The translations under genes were made by a program, and so were the position numbers. A stretch of DNA of 64,000 bases, from NCBI RefSeq assembly GCF_001625195.1, contig NC_054390.1, forward strand, positions 8,777,222 to 8,841,221, read 5' to 3'. The notes under the pieces are model-generated. The model did not search any database. It was given only the letters and a program-made list of their open reading frames with translations, and had not been told where the DNA came from. This document shows, in pieces, positions 10,362 through 19,829 of the stretch (its first letter is position 1; each line of letters begins with the position of its first letter). Source of the DNA: Drechmeria coniospora. Its lineage: Eukaryota; Ascomycota; Sordariomycetes; Hypocreales; Ophiocordycipitaceae.

Positions 10362-12421
10362 CTGAGCGTGCGAGCGAGCCGTCGCCACGATTCACACGGG
10401 GGCCTTTGTCGTCGTACTGTTGCTGTGCGAGAACAGGACGGCAGACGAGATGGGAGGAGGACGGGAATCTTTCCTCGGACGAGGACGTGGTTGCGCAGCA
10501 GATGGACGACGTAGCGATGGCATGTGACGTATTACGGTCACGGTAGACGTTATATGTACGAGGTAGCTACGGAGGAGAAAGCAACGGTGACCTGTTACGA
10601 AAGCAGCTGCGTGTTCTGATCTTCAAAGTTCACGGGGGTAGGTACTAGTGGCGTGATGCCACGAAGGCGTAAGCGGCCAATAGTTGGCTGGTCCGGCGAC
10701 AGGAGGCAGGTACCTTGCAGCTTGCTTTTGGGCGTACTTTTAGCAGGCGGAGTGGTCGGATATCGAAGATTCATTCTTCTGCCCTGTATTGTTGCGAGCC
10801 GATGGCCGGTTCCCCAAGATCCGGACCACCAATTGGTGGGGGCCGGGGCCGGATAGCGGACCGGCCCCACGCTAATACGGCTCTAGAGCGGATCGAATAC
10901 GGCGCCGATAACCTTATCACGCATCCGGGTGCCGATAGGTTATTTCGCCCCTCATCGGTACTAGCATAGTACTCTTTCGTGCATGTACCCGTGGAGGCGG
11001 TAGCAATTAGCGGGGCATGACTAACGACGAAGGGACGTCCAGCTGGCACATGCAAGAGCACAATGTACTGTACATGTACCTGTACTCGTGGCTGTGCGAA
11101 CGTTTCCGTACTGCATTCGTACCTGTACATTCGAATTTGGCACGATCCAAAAGTCTCGCTGGTCATACTCTTGTACAGGTACACTTGAACACGAGTACGA
11201 AGCACTTACGGAGTGCTGTACTTACGTACGGAAACATGTACAGTACAGCACAAGCCCTCTGCACGTGTACTCCGTACACAGATGTACTGTATAAGTACTG
11301 TATGTACAACTAAGTATATTTGCCATACTCCGTACTTACAGCATGGTGTACTCCGTACGGAAAATGGACACCTACAGTACTCCGCACACCTACTGTACTG
11401 TAAGTACATGTACAACGAAATGAATACTCCGTACACCGAGAGTAAGTACACCTCAACTACGCGTACATCATGTGCGGTACATAAATTTGCATCAACGTAA
11501 TGTACTTGTACTTGGACACTGCACCGACACCAGCCACTGTTCGAATACAGCGTCAGTACCGGTTACTTGGTACAGCAGACGCACGCAGCAAGCACTCGTG
11601 TCATACAGCAGTAATGCCCCTCCTATGCTCCAGGTACCGCGCCGGCTACGACCTCGGCAGCTTCGCATTCTGCCCACTTTCTCACCGCCCTGACTTCAGC
11701 TGGCCGTAACGAATATGAATCATTATCTGGCTTGATTCCTGATATTTGTATGCCGAATGAACGAGCATGTCCATATGCGGCACATGTACGGTGCCGTTCT
11801 TGCGCATGCATGTGTTGGTCCCTGCATACGAAGCCTCGTCCGCCTCATGACTCCGATTGGTTCTCTGCCACGGGACAGCCACAGCCTCGTGGCTGGCTTT
11901 GTTGGCGTGAGACGTTGACGAGTGCCGCCTGCGATGGCCAGCACAATGGGCGCACTGGCTGACGAAGTAGACGACTGACGACGCCAAGGCAGTACATTTC
12001 AAGGAAAGGCTTGCTCCCTTGACGCATCAAGGCATCGACCCACCGTCGTTGTCGACGGCGACTCGGCCACCGAATCAACGGGTGAGCCTTTCCATTACGG
12101 GTAGTACAGGCGCCTGAGGCACATGGTAGGATGTACGTACGCAGTTGAAAAGTACCCTATTTCGCTAGGATCTTCTCGCTGCTCTACACCGGCTGTCGAC
12201 AGAGGTTGAACGCGAAGGTTTCATTGCATTGGTTGCGCGTACGTTGTACATGCTCATGCCCATGTGCATACATCGGTAGGCACGCGCTCATGACTGCCAT
12301 GCAGTTGGGGGGGATATGAATGTAAGTAGGCACCCTGTAAATACACGTCCAACTACCTAGTACTGGGCACTCATAGTGCTGCCGGAACACCACGCTCTAC
12401 CGTTTACCCAGGGCAGTGTAG
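10362..12421. other. Intergenic region
   Basis: The first few hundred bases are the probable GH125 promoter. From about 10,970 to 11,560 the DNA is GTAC-rich with many TACGGAGTAC-like words. No supported gene was found on either strand. Confidence 0.5.
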
Positions 12422-13012
12422 ATGCATGAACGCATTGCATTGCCAGAATATCATGGTCTACCATTTAACAGAGTGCAAATGCATGCACGCATAGGACGGC
12501 CAGAATACCACGTTGTACTGTATACAGAATACCATGTTGTACTGTATGCAGAATACCATGCTGTACTGTATACAGAATACTATGCTGTACTGTATACAGA
12601 ATACCATGTTGTACTGTATGCAGAATACCATGCTGTACTGTATGCAGAATACCATGCTGTACTGTATGCAGAATTCCATGCTGTACTGTATGCAGAATTC
12701 CATGCTGTACTGTATACAGAATACCATGCTCTACCATATACAGAATGCCATGCTCTACCATATACAGAATGCCATGCTCTACCATATACAGAATGCCATG
12801 CTCTACCATATACAGAATGTAAATGCATGTACACGTAGGATGGCCACCTTGCACTACCGTTTACGAGATGTATATGCATGTACACGCCAATGCATGTACA
12901 CGCCGATGCATGTACACGTAGGACGGCCAGAGTACCATGCTCTACTGTATACAGCATTAAATGCATGTACACGCAGAACTGCCAGAATACCATGCTCTAC
13001 CGTTTACACATA
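12422..13012 (+). repeat. Compound minisatellite, 24-bp core unit
   Basis: About 13 tandem copies of a 24-bp unit, consensus like CTGTATACAGAATACCATG plus a 5-bp GCTGTA-type spacer, run from about 12502 to 12819. Three sub-families sit in blocks: CTGTATACAG, CTGTATGCAG and CCATATACAG. A longer unit with AAATGCATGTACACG and GGACGGCCAGAATACCA flanks the core on both sides (12422-12510 and 12819-13012), so the array is nested. Because 24 is a multiple of three, several frames stay open across it; these are artefacts and not genes. Confidence 0.85.
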
Positions 13013-14316
13013 AATTACTCGTACATCTGCATGTGCAGCACGGAGTATTATTTGTAGAGTAAATACGTGTACAGCACATGACGAGTTGTGCTTCGGTGTA
13101 TTCATGTACAAGTACTTACTGTACTCTCGGCATACAGTACGCGTTACTTACACGATCAAGTACTCCGTACTCCGTGCATGTGCGGCGATTACTGTACACC
13201 AACAGTACGGAGTACGGAGAAAGGAGTACGGAGTACGGAAAGCACTGGACACACATTCGTGCCCCACCTGTGCTTGGTACATACGTGTACAGTAATACTC
13301 CGTATACTCCGTAGTACGGAGTATTATTGCCATATCACAATTGTACTTACTTGTAATATTGCCTACTGTACTCCGTACTCCGTACGGGGTATTACTTGGA
13401 ACAATCCTGGACTTACTTCCAGTACTTGTGCAGAGTAAGTACATTGTAATACTAGTGTCGTCCCCCGCGTCATAATACGACGGTACTTCTTGGTACTCGT
13501 CGTACCTCGCTCAACTAGGCTAGATCGCCGGCCTGGTGGGCATGTCTTCCGGCCGTTCTTGCCGACCGGGCAGGTCGTGCCGAAAAAGACCCTTGGCGGT
13601 GTCGAGGCAGGCACGATGCAGAAGTTGGCGCAGCACGGGCAGGCGCCAGACAAGCTTCGAAAATCTTCCAGCCTACAGTACAGATATGTGTCCTTGTACG
13701 TACGGAGTAGTGTCGCCAGACGGACCAACGAGTCCATCGTCGGACAGCCTGCCGTTGTCTTGGTCCATTCCATTCGGACTGCAATGTCTAGGACATCACC
13801 TTCGTCGTTGGTCCACCCCCCGAGCCTTCGGCCTCGCCGTCCAAACGAATATCGCTCACTCACGATGGACGAATGGCGGCGGCACGCTCGCATGGACACG
13901 CTCGCATGGGCAAGCTCGGCCCTCGCTCTGGTGCCCGCCGCGAGACCGGCTTTTCCATCCTCGATCCATGAGAATCCTGCTCGGATCCCGGTCCACGCCT
14001 GCAGCAGCTTCCCGAATTGGTCGATCCGATGCGACGCTGGATGGTGCTTGGGTGCAACGTCGACGGCCCTCGACCGACTTGCTCTCTGGACCCTGACTCT
14101 GACCCACGTGCCTCCTTGGCCGTTCGACCACCACGGCAACTCCTCTCCATCTCGGATGGCCAGGCTCCGTCGGCGTCTTCATCGTCTCAGCCGCCACGTC
14201 GACGTCCTCTCGATCCTCTGTCCGCCCGCTTCCGCTTCCGCAGCTGATCAGGCCTGCCCTCGCCGACAAACTCGACGACCAATGTCGCTCATCCCCGGCA
14301 CCCATCGTTGCCCGTC
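13013..14316. other. Intergenic region and promoter of the WSC gene
   Basis: To about 13,450 this is GTAC/TACGGAGTAC repeat DNA. From 13,490 to 14,316 it is pyrimidine-rich and open in several frames on both strands, with no domain; I take it as promoter and leader of the gene at 14317. Confidence 0.45.
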
Positions 14317-17300
14317 ATGAAGGGACTCGGCTCCTCCGTCGTCGCTCTCGTCTCGGGCCTCGCAGCCCTGGCCGGCGGCCTCGGGTCCTCCGACACCATC
14401 ACGTGGGGTGACGACAACACCCGTGCCGGCTACCAGACGTGAGTCGCTCCCTGCCGCCGCCGCGTCGTGCGAGGCCTGGTCAGGACAAGCAGGTCGTGGC
14501 CTTCCTCGTGGACGGAGCTAACGTCTCGCCTCTGTTCCGCGTCGCCAGGACCAAAAACATGGATCCGGCCGTCGTCGGCAGCTCGCAGTTTGGCCAGATC
14601 TTCCGGAGCCTCCTCCCCGGCCGCTACAGGGGCAGTGCCGAGCAAATCTTCTCCCAGCCGCTCGTCTACACGCCCAGCGGCGGCACCAGACAGTTCGTCT
14701 ACGTGGCCACGACTCAGAACAACCTCTACAAGCTCGACGCCAAGACGGGCGAGATGGTTGCCTCGCGAAACCTGCACATCCCCTTCCTCACCGACGACCT
14801 CGACGGCTGCGTCGACATCAACCCGACCATCGGCGTCATCGCCACCGGCGTCGTCGACCCCGACACCGACACCCTCTACCTCACCGCCAAGACGTATCGG
14901 AACCAGGACGGAGGCGACGGGCCCCAGGGAAGGGCCAACGGCCGCTACTACGTCCACGCCGTCGACGCCAACGACCTGTCCGAGCGCCCCAACTTCCCCC
15001 TCGACCTCGAGGGGCTCGTCGCCACCAACAGTGCCGTTCGCGTCTTCGCCGGCGGCGTGCACCTTCAGCGTCCCGCCCTGCTGCACACGGGAGAGTACGT
15101 CTACGCCGCCTTTGGCTCCCACTGCGTCCAGTACGACTTCACCGGGTGGATCATCGGCTGGCACAGGACGACGGGCAAGATTGTCGAGGCCTGGGCCACC
15201 GAGGGCAGCGGCGTTCCCGCCGACATCAAGGGCGGTGGCATCTGGATGTCCGGCGGCGGTCTCTCCTCCGACGACGCCGGATCCATCTTCCTCGCCACGG
15301 GCAACGGGTACGCCTCCCAGCTGTCCAACGTGCCCGTCAAGGGCTTCAGCCCGCCGACGGCCCTCGAGCAGGCGGCCCTGCACATGACGGTCAACGGCGA
15401 CGGCAGCCTCAACCTCGTCGACTTTTTCATGCCCTGGGAGAAGCAGGCTCTCGACGGCGCCGACAAGGATCTCGGCACGAGTCCCCTCGAGATCCTGCCG
15501 AGCCAGTTCGCCTGCGGCGACGTCAAGAGGATCGGCGTCGTCACCGGCAAGAGCGGCAAGACGTACTTTTTGAACCTCGACAATCTCGGAGGCTACCGCA
15601 ACGGCCCCGACGGCCTCGACGACGTCCTCCAGGTCTACCAGAATCCCAACAGCGTCTACGCCGGCGCCGGCGTCTACCCTCTCGAGGGAGGCTACGTCTA
15701 CGTCAACCCCGTGCAGTATCCGACCAGCGTCTTCAAGTACTCCTGCAACGCCGGCAGACCCTCCTTCGCCAAGGTGGCCGAATCCCCGGCCGCCAACGCC
15801 TACATCCTCGGCGTCAGCCACGGAACCGTCACCTCGCTTAACGGCCAGGAAGGCACCGGCTTGCTCTGGGTCACCGACGTGCAGGGTCTCAACCTCAAGA
15901 TATTCAACGCCGTTCCCAAGGATGGCAAGCTCGTCATGATCAACTCCTTCAACGTTCCCGGAGCGACAAAGTTCGGCCGCCCCGTGTTCGGCGACGGAAC
16001 CGTCTACGTCGGCACCACCCAGGGATACCTCTATGCCTTTGGCGCCCCCGTGAACTCGCCGCTGAACTGCACCTCGCCCCTCGACTTTGGCGGCGTCAAC
16101 ATCAGGAATAGCAGCGCGCCCAAGCCCCTCAGCTGCGTCGCAAACATCGATCTCACCGTGACGGGCGTCGATCTCGACAAGGCCAATTTCCGAATCGAGG
16201 CCGTGCCCCCCCTTCCTCTCCCCATTTCCAAGGGACAGTCCTTCTCCGTCGATGCCGTCTTCAACCCTGCTCGCGTCGGCTTCATCTCCGACGACGTCGT
16301 CGTCAACACCACCAACGACGTCGCCGGCTTCAGCACGACGGCTCACGCGAGGCTCACGGGAACGGGCCGCAGCGCCGGTGCTCTCCTGGGACTGAGCCCC
16401 AACACCGTCACCTTTCAGGGCCTCGTCACCGGCCAGGACCCCGACGGCGTCTCCGAGACCCTGACCGTTTCCAACAGGGGCAACTCTCCGCTCCTCCTCA
16501 AGGAGGTCCTCTTCTCGGCCAACAGCTCGACCGGTCCCTTTCAGCCGTGGTCCGGCCCGGGCGATCTCGTCGTCGGCAAGTTTACGCTGCAGCGGATCCC
16601 CGCCACCATCGACCCGAACCAGGGCGCCGCCGTCAACGTCAAGTTCGATTCCTCCACCAGCGGCACCTATGCTGCCTTTGTCAAGTTCACCACCAACGGC
16701 GGCAATGGCACCGTCGCCATTGCTGCTTCCTCGGGGCCGCCGGCCACCGCCTTGCTCGAGTTCCAGACACCCGATGGCCAGGGCTGGGTCGAGTACGTCA
16801 ACGGCACCGCCTTCCGCTTCGGCAACGTGACGGAGAACACGTCAAGGTCGCTCAAGTTCCGCATCACCAACGCCGCCGCCCCCGGCGCCGTCAAGCTGTC
16901 GCTCACCGTATCGAAGCCGCCCTTTGGCGTCAGGAGCATCGTCCGCGCCGCCAACCAGGTTGATCTTGCCGAGGGCTCCTCCTTCGCGCCGGGCGAGAGC
17001 GGCACCGCCGTCCTCAGCTGCACCGCTCCCAAATCGCAATGGAACGTGGACGCGTACGGCGGCGCGGCGCAGTGGACCTTGAACACGAACGACCCGTTTC
17101 TGGGAAAGCAGTTTGTGCAGTTCCACTGCGACGCCGTCGCCGAGCAGGCACCCCCTCTGCTGCCCGGCGGCCAGGGGCGGTACCGCTACCTTGGCTGCTT
17201 CCAGGACAACACCCCCGGCAGGCAGCTTCCGAAGCTGCTGTCGGGCGACGATTTGCTCACCAACGCGCGGTGCATGGCCGCCTGCAGTGCCGCCGGAAGC

Positions 17301-18618
17301 ATCTTTTGCGGCACGCAGTATCATCGCGAATGCTGGGCCGGAAACGCCATCCCCCTCAAGAAGGTCGACGACGTCAACTGCAACTACTACTGCGCCGGCG
17401 ACATCAACCAAGTCTGCGGCGGCAACGGCGAGGGCACGCTTCACGGCGGAAGCTTCATATCACTCTTTGCCGACTCGCTCCAGTGGAATGGAAACTTGAC
17501 CCGGCCTCCGACCAGCGGACCCAGAGTCAATCCCGGCGTTGCCGGCTACGACAGCATCGGCTGTTACACCGAGGCCACAAACGCCCGCGCCCTCCCCAAG
17601 GGTGCGCCTACCGACCAGCGGACCGTGGCCGCTTGCATCACGGCCTGCAAGGATCGGGCCTTTGCTTATGCCGGTGTCGAGTATGGAGGCGAGGTAAGAC
17701 AACAGTCGATACAATCAGTCGATACAAGACGGGAACAAGCGGCTAACATCAGCAGTGCTGGTGCGGCAGTAGCCTAGGTGCAGGTTCCGTCCCTGCTCCG
17801 GACAAAGATTGCAGCATGACATGCAACGGTACGTAACGGAATGCGCGAAAAGAGTTGCGAGGCTAACTTGCCCAGATAATTCGACAGAGTACTGTGGTGG
17901 TCCTTCTAGACTGAACGTTTACCGGCTTGGAACGCAGGCATCAAGCTCCTCTGTACCCTCGACGTCCTCCTCAACCATCAAACTTGCTCCGGAGAACATG
18001 ACTCCCTCGACAACTGGGGCAGCGACAACAACGGCAGCCAGCCTTGCCGAACCTGTCCATGGCAATGCCTCTACCGTCACTACGCCCTTGACCATCCTCC
18101 CCACAAGTGCTCCCTCGACCGCCAATGGGACTTCTACCAATCCCTTGGCGATCACGACGTCGATGTCGAAGACAACACTGACTATGCAGTCGACAAGGAC
18201 GGCAACGGTTGCGACATCGAAGGCTGCGACATCGACGGCTGCGACATCGACGGCTACCACTCCCAGTGGTCCTCTCATCTGGCCCGGGAATGCCAACTTC
18301 ACGTACTACTCTTGCGTGTCTGAGCCATCGGCCGGTAGGCTCCTCGAAGGTCAAAAACTAAACGACGGTGTCAACATGACGATTGCCTTGTGCTTGAGCA
18401 CGTGTTATCAATACCTATGGGCCGGCGTAGAGTACGGCCGTGAGTGCTGGTGCGGCAACAAGCTCAATCTCTCTGGCAACAAGGGGGCGACTCCTGGCAG
18501 GAACATGACAGATTCTCAGTGCAGCTTTCGCTGTCCGGGCGATAAGAATGTATTCTGCGGTGCAGGGTCAAGGCTTAGCTTGTATTCAAACAATGCCACG
18601 ACGACGGTCATTGGCTAG
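14317..18618 (+). CDS. Secreted beta-propeller / Ig-like / triple-WSC domain protein
   Basis: Four exons, 14317-14438, 14549-17693, 17756-17828 and 17876-18618, give 1,360 aa. A signal peptide (MKGLGSSVVALVSGLAALAGG) leads to a propeller-like region at about 40-550, with PQQ/quinoprotein-like strands such as VYVATTQNNLYKLDAKTG and TVYVGTTQGYLYAFGAP. Residues about 550-905 hold repeated Ig-like modules with LTVSNRGNSPLLL, resembling choice-of-anchor D/ASH domains. Three Cys-rich WSC domains follow at about 918-1010, 1041-1125 and 1255-1355, the last two separated by a Ser/Thr-rich linker that is probably O-mannosylated. WSC domains bind carbohydrate, so a cell-wall or substrate-binding extracellular role is likely. 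There is no C-terminal GPI-like tail. Exons 3 and 4 split the second WSC domain. Enzymatic activity of the propeller is unknown. Confidence 0.85.
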
Positions 18619-19829
18619 GATGAAGGAGTGTCAGTTGTGCGCTCAGTGGTGATGTGAGGCGATTCATGCGAGCATTGTAGGAGCATTGGGAGTCTATTTC
18701 TGTCTACTTGAGAGCTAGTTTTGATACAACCTTGACGTTGCACACATTCCCAAGATCTGCATCCCCACATGTCCCGTGTCGTGCCAAAGGCCTTGAGCAA
18801 GACGGCTGTTTGTCTCTTCACGGGAGCCTCAAGAATGCTCTGCGTCTCGTCGAGGGATCGAATCGTCTCTTTAACATAGCTGTTCATCTCTTTTTAAGAG
18901 AGCCTCAAGAGTGCTCTGCGTCTCGTCAATGGATCGGATCGTCTCTAATACAGCTGCTCATCTCTTAAGTGGGTTGTTTGCCATTTCAGGGGATGCGTTG
19001 GTCTCTTCAATACCGCTGCCTCCCGCAGATTGTTGGGAGAACCAAGCTCAAGTCGAGGGATTAAGGAGCCAATAAAATCTGACTGATAAGAATGGTTTCC
19101 AGGAAGCGGGCGTAGTTTCAATTCACATGAAGATGGTGCAAGGAGTGATGCTGCGTAGTGAGAATTGATTGACACGAACCAACTGCGTGCAATGAAATGA
19201 TGAAGACGCAAGTTAATGGTAGCTCAGTTTGAAGTCGAGGCAAAGCTTTCTCAGATGTCTCGGAAGCAGCCCTCCCTGTTGCTGCCAGGTCGTCTCTCAT
19301 CCGAAGCAACATTGTATCACGTCGAGGTGCTTCATGATATGGGTGCGCTGGAGTAGCTTCGGGCCCTCTCTGCCCGCGTCGCCTGATCTGCCGAAACAAT
19401 AGTCTTATACCAACAATGGCCTGGTCTGACTGTGACACTGACAGAGCGGCGGGAGGCCCGTTGAGGAGTCCGTGGCAGACGGGCTTGACCAGGCTTGGCA
19501 TGCGCCCAGCTGTGAGCGGTATGATCTGATGGTGCCGAGCTGAGGATCGATGGCATCCTGATATTTTTCCTTTGTCGGAGAGATTGAGTGTGCCAGCCTT
19601 TTCGGCTACTAGCATACCGCAGAGCAAGGGGGAAAATGCATTCATAACCATCGCAAGTCCGCCCTTCTTCACTTCCAGCACCAGAACCTTTGAATGCTTT
19701 ATGCTCTTGAGGTAGTATAGATGCAGATGGTCCGAATTGCAAATTCCAGTCGACTCCCACAGGCCACGGTTGGATGCTTCTGCTGTACAAGCGCCCGGCC
19801 GGGGCATGATTTCCATGAGCCATGACTCG
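18619..19829. other. Intergenic region between convergent genes
   Basis: This contains a 77-bp tandem duplication (18823-18968). Overlapping minus-strand open frames at about 19118-19823 lack a domain or plausible splice pattern and were not called. Confidence 0.45.
18823..18968. repeat. Tandem duplication, about 77 bp
   Basis: GAGCCTCAAGAATGCTCTGC and its downstream sequence through TCATCTCTT (18823 onward) recurs from 18900 as GAGCCTCAAGAGTGCTCTGC. The second copy carries scattered substitutions and small indels. It is non-coding. Confidence 0.7.

Noticed and set aside
8151..10388. GH125 start nine codons upstream at 10388
   Set aside because: That codon is GTG; the ATG at 10361 directly precedes a good signal peptide.
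12502..12819. CRISPR-like regular repeats
   Set aside because: Units are directly tandem with no unique spacers, and the organism is a fungus.
12422..12993. Several 130-170 codon frames with repeated Tyr/His/Met peptides
   Set aside because: Created by the 24-bp minisatellite, whose length is a multiple of three; open on both strands at once.
13363..14320. 258-codon minus and 276-codon plus frames upstream of the WSC gene
   Set aside because: They overlap each other, are Arg/Pro/Ser-rich, lack motifs, and occupy the probable promoter and leader.
14430..16346. 638-codon minus-strand open frame
   Set aside because: It lies opposite the WSC/propeller exon, is Val/Gly/Asp-rich without motifs, and is the mirror of a GC3-rich coding frame.
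19118..19823. Overlapping minus-strand frames of 232 and 163 codons
   Set aside because: No domain, no convincing splice sites, and two frames open over the same DNA.
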